A DNA stretch of 64,000 nucleotides from Epilithonimonas caeni DSM 17710. GTDB taxonomy: Bacteria > Bacteroidota > Bacteroidia > Flavobacteriales > Weeksellaceae. The stretch covers positions 334,543-398,542 of the forward strand of contig NZ_KE384527.1 of NCBI RefSeq assembly GCF_000426465.1. Direction: 5' to 3'. This document shows positions 44,642 to 53,757 of the stretch, one piece after another. Below the pieces are notes generated by a model. It had not been told where the DNA came from. It was given only the letters and a program-made list of their open reading frames with translations, and made no database searches. How positions within the stretch are numbered: the first letter of the stretch is position 1; each line of letters starts with the position of its first letter. The position numbers and the translations under genes were made by a program.

Positions 44642-44760
44642 GTTCCGGAAAGCTTGCTGCAGGGGTGCAACATACTTTCGGGAAGTCACAAAACCATGTC
44701 GCAGGGGTGCAGGGAGCTTTCGGGAAGCAATGAAAGTTTGTTGCGAGGCTGCAGGGAAGT
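44642..44760 (+). repeat. GC-rich 42-bp tandem repeat
   Basis: Two units of 42 bases start with TTTCGGGAAG (44676 and 44718), each with GCAGGG near its end, preceded by a shorter unit (44642-44675, TTCCGGAAAG and CAGGGGTGCA). It is far richer in G and C than its surroundings. Next to it is a small GCTCC-TAC-GGAGC hairpin (44770-44782). It fills the 309-base gap between the helicase and the minus-strand DUF3857 gene. The frame through it (44610-44918) reads as repeated CRRGAG-type peptide and is not taken as a gene. Confidence 0.75.
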
Positions 44761-44873
44761 TTTACAGGCCGCTCCTACGGAGCTTGGATTATTTTGTTTG
44801 CTTTTCTATTAACAGGTCGTCGCTCTGCGACTTTCATGATTCATGTTCAATAAAGTTCATTAATATTATAAAA

Positions 44874-44903
44874 CAAATCCCGAGAAATAATTCCTGGGAT
44901 TTG
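44874..44903. terminator. Hairpin between convergent genes
   Basis: CAAATCCC pairs with GGGATTTG around ~14 bases. It lies 5 bases past the stop of the minus-strand DUF3857 gene. Confidence 0.6.
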
Positions 44904-44907
44904 CTTT

Positions 44908-46878
44908 CTATTTCTTAACAGCTGTTACAACCTGACCTTCCATCTTTGTTATATTATCAAAGATCTGTTTGAAGGCCGGATAATATTCTTTAGGATAAAC
45001 AGGGTCTTCCACAGTTGTAGTGGTTTCTACAGTTAGTTTATTTCCTTCTTGTGTTACTTTGTAAACATATTGGATCGCACTATCTTCTGTCCGGAACTTT
45101 TTGGATTTCGGGACATTTTCGAAAACATAGCCATCCGGTAAAGTGACCGTCACCTTTTTGATTTTGTCATAGCCCGTGTAAAGTTCTATAGGAGAGCGCC
45201 TTTCATCCGACTGGTCAAATTCGTGGGATTTGTTGTATAAGAACAATAATGGATTGAAAACCATTTTTCCACCGATACCATCTACAAATGAATCTGAGTC
45301 AAAATCAAAGCTGGTCTGAAAATCATTGTTATCCAACAACTCTGTCTTGATGTTTGTAAAGGGAAAAGTGTATCGTTCTTTGTAGGATTCTTTTTGGTAA
45401 GCCGCTTTATCCTGATCATATCTTTCGTTGTTCATCATGGCATAAAGCTGCGTATCTCTGTCAGAGAAATTTCCTGTAACCGTTCCATCCGGGTTCAGCT
45501 TTGCATCTACGGTAAGGTAAGTTGTGCTCTTTCCAGGGGAGAATATATTAATTTTTTTAGCCTCTTTTTCTGTCATCAAATATCCGTTGTAATTAAGTGC
45601 AGTTGGACGGATGAGGTTTGGAAGCATCATCTTGGAGGTTGCATCATAAATAGTGGCTTTTCCTCCAATATCGACCAAAGCCAAGACATAATTGAGTTGA
45701 TTCAAAGACGGAGAATGATCCAATAGAAGTCCTCGTCCTATTGTAGATAAAACAACTGGCTGCGCATCCAGACCGGCACTTCTCATCAATAATATCAACA
45801 ATAGGTTTATCTCCCCTGAACTTCCTACCCTGGTTTCCAAAAGGTTTCTGATACCTTTTCCTTCTTCTGCGCCAACGGTATAATAATTATTCCATGTATA
45901 ATTTTTCTGAACAAATTTCTGGACCGCAGCCGCTTTTTCCTCAGGAGAAGAAATAGTCTTGATATCTGCAGGAAGAAGCTCTTTCACCAAAGATTTCTTC
46001 TTCAACTGGTCTCCAAAAAATTCAGATTCATATAATTGTTTTCTGATATCATTCCAACTTACAGCATAAGACTTGAAACCACCTGTATCACTATAATCAT
46101 AGGCTCCCGGTATTCTTGTAATATTGGTAGAGTTAAGCTCCGCTCTTATAGATGTTCTATAGTTATCCAGATTATGGACATATTTTTCATCTCTGTAAGG
46201 TGCTATATTTTCATACCCAAAACGATATGTATAATATTCTCCTCCGTAGATGTTTTTATCTGCAACATCTCTATTCTTTGGTGTCAAACTTCCTTTATAA
46301 TCTATGTTAAATCCAAGATATTTTGGAAAGTCCAACACATAATCAAAACGACGCGTAGGGACATTATCTTCTATTGTAACTTTATCCACAGACCAAACAT
46401 AAGGTGATAGCACCGAGTATTTATATTCTATGACAGAACCATCTTTTACATTCTCAAAAGCAAATTTCGTAACTGTATAATTTTTAGATTCCTTGGATTT
46501 GTATTTGGAGTTCTTTTCAACAGTTGTGGTCTCCACTTTATCATTAACAAGATTATAAGTCAGTACTTTCAGAGAGGTAACCTTTTCTGACTTGTTGTTT
46601 TTACCATCATAGGTATAGATTTCCTGATCAAGGAATTTCCCAGCCTGGTCTTTTTTATAGATTTTCACACGGCTTACAACATCCAGATTCAATTGTCCGT
46701 CTGATATATAATAATGATAGGACTTATAAAGAATCTCCGCTGCTTCTGATGGATTTTTTGCATAAGCTGTAGATTTCAGATCATCGTTGTCCAGTTTAGG
46801 GATATCAAGAAATTTGTACTGTGCAAACATTGGAAGGATTGCACAGGTTAACATCAATTGTAAGATTTTAGTTTTCAT
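44908..46878 (-). CDS. DUF3857 protein with inactive transglutaminase-like domain
   Basis: 656 residues, exported (signal peptide ends MFAQ, residue 20). DUF3857 (about 55-240, with GSVIEYKYSVLSPY) is followed by a transglutaminase-like domain (about 290-415) and a C-terminal beta region. In active members a Cys-His-Asp triad is expected; here the place of the Cys holds Ser (S353/S354, TRVGSSGEINLLL), that of the His a Tyr (Y397, LNYVLAL), and only the Asp (D412, IYDATS) is kept. So the fold is likely kept for binding. It lies 13 bases after the active-looking paralogue. Confidence 0.85.
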   Translation of the reverse strand: MKTKILQLMLTCAILPMFAQYKFLDIPKLDNDDLKSTAYAKNPSEAAEILYKSYHYYISDGQLNLDVVSRVKIYKKDQAGKFLDQEIYTYDGKNNKSEKVTSLKVLTYNLVNDKVETTTVEKNSKYKSKESKNYTVTKFAFENVKDGSVIEYKYSVLSPYVWSVDKVTIEDNVPTRRFDYVLDFPKYLGFNIDYKGSLTPKNRDVADKNIYGGEYYTYRFGYENIAPYRDEKYVHNLDNYRTSIRAELNSTNITRIPGAYDYSDTGGFKSYAVSWNDIRKQLYESEFFGDQLKKKSLVKELLPADIKTISSPEEKAAAVQKFVQKNYTWNNYYTVGAEEGKGIRNLLETRVGSSGEINLLLILLMRSAGLDAQPVVLSTIGRGLLLDHSPSLNQLNYVLALVDIGGKATIYDATSKMMLPNLIRPTALNYNGYLMTEKEAKKINIFSPGKSTTYLTVDAKLNPDGTVTGNFSDRDTQLYAMMNNERYDQDKAAYQKESYKERYTFPFTNIKTELLDNNDFQTSFDFDSDSFVDGIGGKMVFNPLLFLYNKSHEFDQSDERRSPIELYTGYDKIKKVTVTLPDGYVFENVPKSKKFRTEDSAIQYVYKVTQEGNKLTVETTTTVEDPVYPKEYYPAFKQIFDNITKMEGQVVTAVKK

Positions 46879-46891
46879 TACTTAGTTTTAT

Positions 46892-48772
46892 TTATAGTTT
46901 AGTTATCAGGATTTTCGTATGGTCTATTTTATTGGTTTTCTTTCTGAAATTAATATAATCTGAAATTTTATCAGGAGAAAAAGTCCCTTTCTTCAACATG
47001 AATTTTCTTTTGACCAAAAGCTTTTTATCCACCGGGATGAACTCCATAGAAAAACTTCCAAACTCGGAATCTATTTTTACAGGAGATAAGATTTCGGAAA
47101 ATTTATAGGTTTCCGGGATCGTGTATTCTACCTCATAATCATCTGTGAATCCGAAAGGAATCTCTATGGGAAGTTTCCTGTCTGTATTTTCCAGATGAAA
47201 ATCAGAGTCTAAAAAAGGAATCGCTCTGAAATAAATATCAGCACCCAAAGATTTGGAATAATTGTTGGCTTTAAAGTTCAGATCAAAAGTTATCTTTGCC
47301 CCACTTCTGTCATTGTCCAAATTGGTCAAATCGATATTGGAAAACTGAAGATAATCATAACGTTTTTTCAGAGCATCTTTCTGATCAGTCGGAGACAAAG
47401 AAACCAATGGTAGAAGCATATCATACATCCCTCCCGAAAAATTGAAATTGGAAGAAACGCTCAATGTATTATCAGCTGATATATTGGCTTTTATTCTTAA
47501 TATTTCTTTATTATTTTCTGATAGAGATTTTGGTGTATCGATGAGTTCAGCAGTGCTATCTTTTACCATGATCACATTCCTATCCATCGTTCTGTAGCTC
47601 AGATGGTTGAAAGCGATATTTTGAGAAGTATTCTCTAACCAGATATTGCCATCCTCTGTCGGCACACAAAGTATCACATGATTACCGTCCATCTTTGGAA
47701 AATCCTTATCAAAGACCTTTGCTGTTTTATCACTATAGATAACTGAATAATAAGATGGTATGCCAGCGGCTTTCAAAAGAACTCTCATATAATTGGTCAG
47801 AGCTTTGCAATCTCCATAACCTTTTTTCCTAACATCATCCGCAGACATCGGCTGCCAGCCTCCAATGCCTATCGCAACAAAAACATACCGAGTTTTGCTC
47901 TGCATATATTGATAGATCTTCTGCACTTTTTCAGAAACAGTCCCTGTAAGAGCAAGAGCATCAACCTCTTGTTGAATTTCCGGAGTGACAACAGAAACAG
48001 GCTCCAACAAACCTTTGTACCAATTAGCAAAACTGTTCCAATTAGAAAAATCGCCACAAACACCTTTCAAACAAGCTCTGTCTAACGCAAATTCTACTTT
48101 GGAAACAACCACTCTTTGATCCGGCGAATAACTCTCATCTTTATAGGCCGGAAGATTTTTGTAAACCGCTTTTAAAAAATTATCAGATTCTGTGATTTCT
48201 GCTTTTCCAAAAGATGTTTCTGTGACTTTTTTACGAAGCTTGATGCCAGATTCATTTTTGAATTCCACACTCCAATTTTGCACTGAAACATTTTCGTCCA
48301 TATAGGGCTGCAATACAGGGAGGAATACTGTGTCTGACGACCTTTCCGTATAAGAAGTCTCTATAGTGTAAGGATAAACCGGATTAATAATTCTCATTCT
48401 CAAAGCTCTGTCATCAGAATACAAATAAGAATCGTCTGACTGGCTCACATCATTCAAATCACTTTTTGAGTAGGTTTTGATTTGTTTTCCATTCTCATCC
48501 AGGACTTTGATCTTGATATCAGAAATTTTGCTGTATTTGTCATAAGGAATATAGACGTATGAGTTGCCTTCGCCCGCTTTATTTAATATCGAAATAATGA
48601 TTTTCTTTTTTAATTCAATACTATTTTCAGCTTTGATAACATACTCAGAACTAATGTTACGAATTACAGCATTCGCATCTTTCTTAAGTTCTTCAGGAAT
48701 TTCTGAAATACCGTAATTCTGTGACAACATCCTTACAGAGATGACCACAAACAGGGTTATTAGTTTTTTCAT
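46892..48772 (-). CDS. DUF3857 protein with transglutaminase-like domain
   Basis: 626 residues from ATG 48772. Signal peptide ends near RMLSQ (residue 18). The DUF3857 domain covers ~40-220 (SYVYIPYDKYSKISDIKIKV; YTIETSYTE). The transglutaminase-like domain has C322 (GYGDCKALTNYM) and H365 (DGNHVILCV); the third position reads WLENTS, Glu instead of the common Asp. So a thiol protease or amidase-like activity in the periplasm is possible. It starts 15 bases after the ferritin stop, which puts ferritin and both DUF3857 genes in one operon. Confidence 0.88.
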   Translation of the reverse strand: MKKLITLFVVISVRMLSQNYGISEIPEELKKDANAVIRNISSEYVIKAENSIELKKKIIISILNKAGEGNSYVYIPYDKYSKISDIKIKVLDENGKQIKTYSKSDLNDVSQSDDSYLYSDDRALRMRIINPVYPYTIETSYTERSSDTVFLPVLQPYMDENVSVQNWSVEFKNESGIKLRKKVTETSFGKAEITESDNFLKAVYKNLPAYKDESYSPDQRVVVSKVEFALDRACLKGVCGDFSNWNSFANWYKGLLEPVSVVTPEIQQEVDALALTGTVSEKVQKIYQYMQSKTRYVFVAIGIGGWQPMSADDVRKKGYGDCKALTNYMRVLLKAAGIPSYYSVIYSDKTAKVFDKDFPKMDGNHVILCVPTEDGNIWLENTSQNIAFNHLSYRTMDRNVIMVKDSTAELIDTPKSLSENNKEILRIKANISADNTLSVSSNFNFSGGMYDMLLPLVSLSPTDQKDALKKRYDYLQFSNIDLTNLDNDRSGAKITFDLNFKANNYSKSLGADIYFRAIPFLDSDFHLENTDRKLPIEIPFGFTDDYEVEYTIPETYKFSEILSPVKIDSEFGSFSMEFIPVDKKLLVKRKFMLKKGTFSPDKISDYINFRKKTNKIDHTKILITKL

Positions 48773-48787
48773 CAACAAAATAAAATA

Positions 48788-49297
48788 TTAGTTCTCAGCA
48801 GCCGGATTAAAAACCCTTTGTGCCAATTCCTGATCGAATAGATACAATGCAGAAGGATTATCCTTTACCATTTTGATTTTCGTTACCAATAGAGAAGCGC
48901 TAGATTCCTCTTCCACCTGCTCATTAATGAACCATTGGAGGAAGCTTGTCGTCGCAAAATCACCTTCATCATTGGCCACTTTCACGATATTGAAAATACT
49001 CTTTGTCACCAATCTCTCATGATCAAGCGCTTTTTCAAAGATTTCCTGGGCATTGTTGAATTCGTGCGGCGGCTTTGGAACTTCGTTCAAAATGATTTGT
49101 CCTCCGATGTCGTTCACATAATCGAACATTTTGTCAGCGTGCATCAATTCTTCTTTGGATTGTACACGAAAATAGTTCCCGATACCTTCCAGATCCTGTG
49201 CGTAAAACCAGGCGCTCATAGAAAGATACAATTGTGCCGCATATTGTTCTTTGGTAATTTGTTCATTGACCAATGTGATAATTTTCTCTGAAACCAT
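48788..49297 (-). CDS. Ferritin (non-haem, FtnA-like)
   Basis: Iron-storage cage subunit, 169 residues from ATG 49297 (MVSEKIITLVNEQ). Ferroxidase residues are recognisable: Glu in NEQITKEQYAAQ, the ExxH pair in SKEELMHADKM, and the later helix Glu in FINEQVEEESSAS with Gln nearby. No haem-binding Met of bacterioferritin. The longer start at 49393 would run through a terminator and promoter and is rejected. First gene of an operon with two DUF3857 genes. No Fur box found. Confidence 0.93.
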   Translation of the reverse strand: MVSEKIITLVNEQITKEQYAAQLYLSMSAWFYAQDLEGIGNYFRVQSKEELMHADKMFDYVNDIGGQIILNEVPKPPHEFNNAQEIFEKALDHERLVTKSIFNIVKVANDEGDFATTSFLQWFINEQVEEESSASLLVTKIKMVKDNPSALYLFDQELAQRVFNPAAEN

Positions 49298-49337
49298 AAC
49301 TTTTTTATATTTTTTATAAAATTTTAACTTTAAAGCC

Positions 49338-49345
49338 CAAATATA
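49338..49345 (-). promoter_or_regulatory. -7 promoter element for the ferritin operon
   Basis: On the minus strand TATATTTG matches TAnnTTTG, 40 bases before ATG 49297 and directly after the terminator of the Spy-like gene. Confidence 0.6.
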
Positions 49346-49348
49346 AAA

Positions 49349-49379
49349 AAAAGAGCCGTTAAAAATATAACGACTCTTT
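49349..49379 (-). terminator. Terminator after the Spy-like gene
   Basis: AAAGAG-CGTT pairs with AACG-CTCTTT around a short loop; on the minus strand a run of T follows. Confidence 0.8.
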
Positions 49380-49404
49380 CTGAAATTAATCACTAACTAA
49401 AAAC

Positions 49405-49785
49405 TTATTTCACAACTGCTGAATTAGCACTTTTTCTTTCTTGGAACTTTTCTTTTCTTTCTGCCATTTTTTTAGCTTTCAACTCTTGGAATTTTTTGAA
49501 TTGTTCCGGTGTCAGGATTTTCTGCATTTCAGCCTCATTTTCTTTCATCTTCTGCATTCTGTCTCCTTTTTTAGCTGTCATTTCTTGTTTTCTTTCAGCA
49601 GCCTTGGATTCGTGCAATGCTTTGATCTGTGCCACCTGAGCATCCGTTAGATTCAACTCTTGTTTCATCTTTTGAAGATGTTCTGCTTTCTTTTGTTCAA
49701 AGTTTGCTTTTCTATCTTGTGTTGTTTGAGCAAATCCGAAAACACCTAGTCCAAGAAATGCTGCGCTTAAAATTAATTTTTTCAT
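49405..49785 (-). CDS. Spy/CpxP-like periplasmic protein
   Basis: 126 residues. Signal peptide 1-19 (GVFGFAQ), then a long highly charged helix set with the LTxxQ hallmark twice: LNLTDAQVAQIKAL and ILTPEQFKKFQEL. Such proteins are ATP-independent chaperones or metal-responsive factors in the periplasm. The chain is rich in Lys, Glu, Gln and Met (KMKENEAEMQKI). The gene for the Y/D- and R/N-rich secreted protein lies 96 bases upstream; they may be cotranscribed. Confidence 0.85.
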   Translation of the reverse strand: MKKLILSAAFLGLGVFGFAQTTQDRKANFEQKKAEHLQKMKQELNLTDAQVAQIKALHESKAAERKQEMTAKKGDRMQKMKENEAEMQKILTPEQFKKFQELKAKKMAERKEKFQERKSANSAVVK

Positions 49786-49881
49786 TTTTTGATTGATTTT
49801 AATATTAATAAATTTTATCTGTTAGTTTGATGTCAATTTTTAATCCAGGTTAAAATTTCAAATAATAAAATTTGTTAAATT

Positions 49882-50811
49882 TTATCTTGAGACAAATCTG
49901 GTTCCAGAACCTCTTCCATTATTTTGGGATCTTGGAGCAGAATTTCTTTGGTCAGAACGCTCATTACTTCTGTTCTCGATTTTTCTTTCAGAGTTTTGAT
50001 TTTGTCTGACTCTGCCTCCCTCATTTCTAATACTTGGCGATGGCTGGTTTCTCACATTGGCAGAGTTACTTCCGTTTCTTATTCCTCCAAAGTTACCTTC
50101 TCTTGTCCCTCCAGAATTTCTTATCTCATTATTTTCAGAGCTTCTGATTCCTCCCCGATTATTTCCATTAGAACCACTTCTTGGATCATCATTTCTGATT
50201 CCGTTATTTCTGATTGGATTTATCATACCTTGGTTTCTTACATTTTCTCTAAATCCTTCTCTGAAGTTTCCTCGGTTGACTTTATAGATATTGATATTCA
50301 CATTTCTGTAAACAGGTCTTACCGGATATCGTCTAGCATAGAAGTTAACGCAACGGTTTCTGTAATATACGAACGGACTTGCTCCACGGAAATAAACATT
50401 CTGATAAACGACGAAGATTCTTGGTCCTAAAATGTGTTGAAGGGCATAAAATCTGTCATAGTACCATCTATCCGGATTCCATCTGTAATAAGAGTTCCAA
50501 GCCGCATAAGATGCAAAACGATTATTCAGAATCATGATCTGATTGATTTGGAACGGGCTCAAACGATATTGTACAAAAAATTGATTCCAGTTCACAGAGA
50601 AAACCGCATTTCGGTAATCGTTGTAATAACCTTGATAATATTGGTCGGGATAATAATCCGTTGGATAGTTGTAATAATAATCATCCGGATAATCGTAGGA
50701 ATCATCATAATATTCGTATCCGTTATAATCGGTTGGATAAGTGTCGTAGTAATCTTGTGCAGAAACTAATCCACCAAAAATAATAGCAAGTGTTAAAAAT
50801 ATCTTTTTCAT
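49882..50811 (-). CDS. Secreted low-complexity protein with split charge
   Basis: 309 residues, not recognised. Signal peptide 1-18 (GGLVSAQ). Residues 19-65 are almost only Tyr and Asp with Pro and Asn (SYDYPDDYYYNYPTDYYPD), giving a very acidic aromatic part. Residues 70-170 are more like a fold (VNWNQFFVQYRLSPFQINQIMILNN and NPDRWYYDRFYALQHILGP). Residues 175-309 are basic and low in complexity: Arg, Asn, Gly, Ser (RNNGIRNDDPRSGSNGNNRG). So acidic and basic ends could pair or bind other polymers. No membrane anchor or T9SS tail. It precedes the Spy-like gene. Confidence 0.75.
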   Translation of the reverse strand: MKKIFLTLAIIFGGLVSAQDYYDTYPTDYNGYEYYDDSYDYPDDYYYNYPTDYYPDQYYQGYYNDYRNAVFSVNWNQFFVQYRLSPFQINQIMILNNRFASYAAWNSYYRWNPDRWYYDRFYALQHILGPRIFVVYQNVYFRGASPFVYYRNRCVNFYARRYPVRPVYRNVNINIYKVNRGNFREGFRENVRNQGMINPIRNNGIRNDDPRSGSNGNNRGGIRSSENNEIRNSGGTREGNFGGIRNGSNSANVRNQPSPSIRNEGGRVRQNQNSERKIENRSNERSDQRNSAPRSQNNGRGSGTRFVSR

Positions 50812-50982
50812 AACTTTTTATTTTAAAAATTGAATTCGAAAATCCATTTTTCCCTTGAAATGAAACTTTCTATCTTTTGGATATTGACGGATAATAAAAG
50901 TTAAACGAAAAGTTAGATTAGAAATTAAAATTGAATCCAAAACCAGAATTTACGCCTGATAATCAGACTAATAATTTTCAAT

Positions 50983-51013
50983 AAAAAAGCCCTTCAAAAA
51001 TTTGAAAGGCCTT
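50983..51013 (-). terminator. Terminator after malQ
   Basis: On the minus strand GGCCTTTCAAA pairs with the TTTGAAGGGCTT side, followed by a T run. Confidence 0.8.
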
Positions 51014-51031
51014 AAAATTCATTTTTTCGGA

Positions 51032-53686
51032 TTAAAATCGGTCGCTATTTTCAACCCAACTTGCAACTTTCTGATTGAATCTGTCTTTGGTTTTCAAATC
51101 TTCCAATTTAAGATGCATTCTGTATCGCCAATAGTGTGGAAAAACTGCAGGATTGTTGATTCTTTCTTCATCCATATTCGGGTTCATCAATTCATGGTCA
51201 GTCGCCAAAAATTCCTGAATCGGGAAAATCGCCAGCATCGCATCTGTGTAAAGATGCTGTTTCATTATCATTTCTGACAATTCCGGAGCCAAATCCCAAG
51301 GCGCAGTTCCATACTGTCCTAATTGGTTATTAAAATATTTCTGAGTCAGATTTCTGTCTTCGTGCCACCATTGTCTCAATGTAGAACTATCGTGAGAAGA
51401 AGCTGTAACAACATTCAGATAGCTTGCATTTTTTGGGTCGTACCAAGCGATATTTTCAGAAGGCATTCTTTGAACTTTCAAAGCGGTAATCGCCAATTTA
51501 TCCATCACAACCGGAACTGAATCCGGAACCAATCCTAAATCCTCGCCACAAATCAACATCGTTGTAGAATTCAGCAAAGCAGGTAATTTTTCCATCGCTT
51601 TGTGATACCAAAGCCCATCCTGACGTTTGAAGAAATAATCGTTGTAAACATCATTCAGTTTTGCTTTTTCCCAATCCGGAAGATATTTATAAGAAGTCGT
51701 TTTGGCAATATTGAATCTCGGATGATAAACAACTCCGTTTTCTGTTTCTTCAGTTAAGAATAGAACATTTCCAGCCAAAGAAATCAATTTTTCTTCCGCC
51801 CAATCCCAAGATTCTTTCTTGAAATAATCGGTTAATTTTCTCTGAGTATCAAACTCCGGTTTGAAAGTATAAGTTCCATTATGATGATTTTCAAAGAAAT
51901 GATTCTGAACTTTATCCTTCACATCTCCGAAGTTTTCCCAAAGTATAGGATCATTTACGAATGGCTTTACATATCTGTCAAAGCTAAACGGAATCTGTCT
52001 GTCAGCAAATTCTTTCTCAGTTACAGGAAGCGCCGGATAAAAATAGCCCAACAAACCTTGAGTCGCAGAAATCGGCATTCTCCAGATTCTGAAAAATCCA
52101 AGAATATGGTCAATTCTCATGGCGTCAAAATACTGTTCCAGAACTTTGAAACGTTTTTTCCACCATTGGTAACCGTCTGCTTTCATCACTTCCCAATTGT
52201 AAGTCGGGAATTCCCAGTTTTGTCCCAGATCCGAAAATTGGTCTGGCGGTGCACCAGCCTGGAAATCCATTCCGAACAGTTCCGGCTCTGTCCAGGCTTC
52301 TACAGAATGCCTGTAAATCCCAATCGGCAGATCTCCTTTTACAGAAATCCCCAAATGGTGCAGATATTCCACAGCGTCTTGTAACTGCAAGTGCAATTGA
52401 TACTGAATCCAAGCGTGAAGCATCACTTGAAAGTATTCTTTATGTTTTGGCGAATAAAGTGTCGCTACTTTTCCAGCAACATATTTTTTATGAGTCTTCC
52501 ATTCATTAAAGTTGGGCGTTTTGTATTTGTCTCTCAAAACACAAAAGGCAGAGTAAGGCATCAGCCATCCCTCATTATCTTTAATGAACTTTTTGAAGTT
52601 TTTATCTTTAAGAATAGCCTCTTGATTTTCCTCGAAAACAGCTTTTGCATATTTCCATTTTCCGGAAATCATCTGCTCATAATCAATCAGAGATAAAGCA
52701 TTAAGTTCTGCTTTTTTCGTTTGATAATCTTCAACCAAATCTTTTGGTAAAGCATACTCTAATTTTTCAATCGAAAGATATTGCGGATGAAGTGCATAAA
52801 CCGAAATCGCTGCATAAGGATAAGAATCTGTCCAACTGTAATTCGCCGTTGTATCGTTGATCGGTAAAATCTGGATCACAGACAATTTGGTTTCATTGGC
52901 CCAATCTCCCAATTTTTTGATGTCAGGAAATTCTCCAACACCAAAACCGTCTTCTGTTCTCAAAGAGAAAACCGGAACCGCAACGCCCGCAGAATGCCAA
53001 AGCGTATGATTATCGAATTTAAAATAATGGTCAGCTTTCACATAAAGAATATCCTTGTTTGGATTTCCAAAAACCCAACGATTTTCGTTTGGTTCTATGT
53101 AAAAAACTTGGCCTGTATTTTTATCTTTGATGGCGTATTTGTAAAGAATCGTCTGATGAGAATTGATTTCTACGCCGGTTTCCCAAACACCGTAATCAGT
53201 TTCATTCAGTTCGATTGCCTTTTCATAATCCCAGTTTCCCAAAGCATCAACATTGCCAATCAAAACCAATTTCCAATTCGGATGATAAAGTGGTGCTTCT
53301 ATCCTAAAAAGATGCGTATGCTTCTTAACAACAGGTTGTTTCGCAGGCTGAAAACCTTGTAGACGATTGTGAAGGATTTTGTTGGTGAGATAATTTTCCG
53401 GAAAATTTTTGAGATTCCATTGGTCAAAAATTACAAATTCTTTGAAGCTGTTCGGAAGATTGAGCTGATGAAAAGGAATCTCTTCCTCCAAAACCTCCCC
53501 ATCTTCCTTCACGACAAGATATTTGTAGAGAATCAATTTAGAAAAATAATCAATTTCTGTGGTCCAGTTATTATTTTCGGAATAAGCTAAGTCGTAGTCA
53601 CGATGCTCATTTTTGTCGTCAAATAGGCGCAAAATGAGTCTCTGGCCAACTTTTGTCCCGAAGTTAACACTAAAGTATAGTTTCAT
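51032..53686 (-). CDS. malQ: 4-alpha-glucanotransferase with two N-terminal CBM20 domains (DPE2-like)
   Basis: 884 residues. Moves glucan segments between maltodextrins and releases glucose. The first ~230 residues look like two starch-binding CBM20 modules (VNFGTKVGQRLILRLFDD and IEAPLYHPNWKLVLIGNVDALGNWDYEKAIEL). The GH77 barrel follows with nucleophile D526 (DAMRIDHILGFFRIW), acid/base E715 (ICGEDLGLVP) and D766 (ASSHDSSTLRQWW). This build matches plant DPE2 and some bacterial enzymes that use maltose and larger glucans. No signal peptide, so cytoplasmic; no maltose transport or other amylase genes are near. Confidence 0.93.
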   Translation of the reverse strand: MKLYFSVNFGTKVGQRLILRLFDDKNEHRDYDLAYSENNNWTTEIDYFSKLILYKYLVVKEDGEVLEEEIPFHQLNLPNSFKEFVIFDQWNLKNFPENYLTNKILHNRLQGFQPAKQPVVKKHTHLFRIEAPLYHPNWKLVLIGNVDALGNWDYEKAIELNETDYGVWETGVEINSHQTILYKYAIKDKNTGQVFYIEPNENRWVFGNPNKDILYVKADHYFKFDNHTLWHSAGVAVPVFSLRTEDGFGVGEFPDIKKLGDWANETKLSVIQILPINDTTANYSWTDSYPYAAISVYALHPQYLSIEKLEYALPKDLVEDYQTKKAELNALSLIDYEQMISGKWKYAKAVFEENQEAILKDKNFKKFIKDNEGWLMPYSAFCVLRDKYKTPNFNEWKTHKKYVAGKVATLYSPKHKEYFQVMLHAWIQYQLHLQLQDAVEYLHHLGISVKGDLPIGIYRHSVEAWTEPELFGMDFQAGAPPDQFSDLGQNWEFPTYNWEVMKADGYQWWKKRFKVLEQYFDAMRIDHILGFFRIWRMPISATQGLLGYFYPALPVTEKEFADRQIPFSFDRYVKPFVNDPILWENFGDVKDKVQNHFFENHHNGTYTFKPEFDTQRKLTDYFKKESWDWAEEKLISLAGNVLFLTEETENGVVYHPRFNIAKTTSYKYLPDWEKAKLNDVYNDYFFKRQDGLWYHKAMEKLPALLNSTTMLICGEDLGLVPDSVPVVMDKLAITALKVQRMPSENIAWYDPKNASYLNVVTASSHDSSTLRQWWHEDRNLTQKYFNNQLGQYGTAPWDLAPELSEMIMKQHLYTDAMLAIFPIQEFLATDHELMNPNMDEERINNPAVFPHYWRYRMHLKLEDLKTKDRFNQKVASWVENSDRF

Positions 53687-53757
53687 TTATTAAGGTCTAT
53701 TAATATTGATGCAATTTAACGATTTATTGAATTATAAATAATATTCCTGTAAAAAAA

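Noticed and set aside
44610-44918. 102-codon plus-strand frame over the GC-rich repeat
   Set aside because: Its sequence just mirrors the 42-bp repeat (Cys/Arg/Gly-rich units) and ends inside the opposite gene; no start signal.
49298-49393. Longer ferritin start at 49393
   Set aside because: It would cover the promoter box and the terminator of the neighbouring gene; the known ferritin start fits ATG 49297.
50057-50769. Ile/Pro-rich plus-strand frames opposite the low-complexity protein
   Set aside because: They come from the repetitive codons of the minus-strand gene, whose signal peptide and context are sound.
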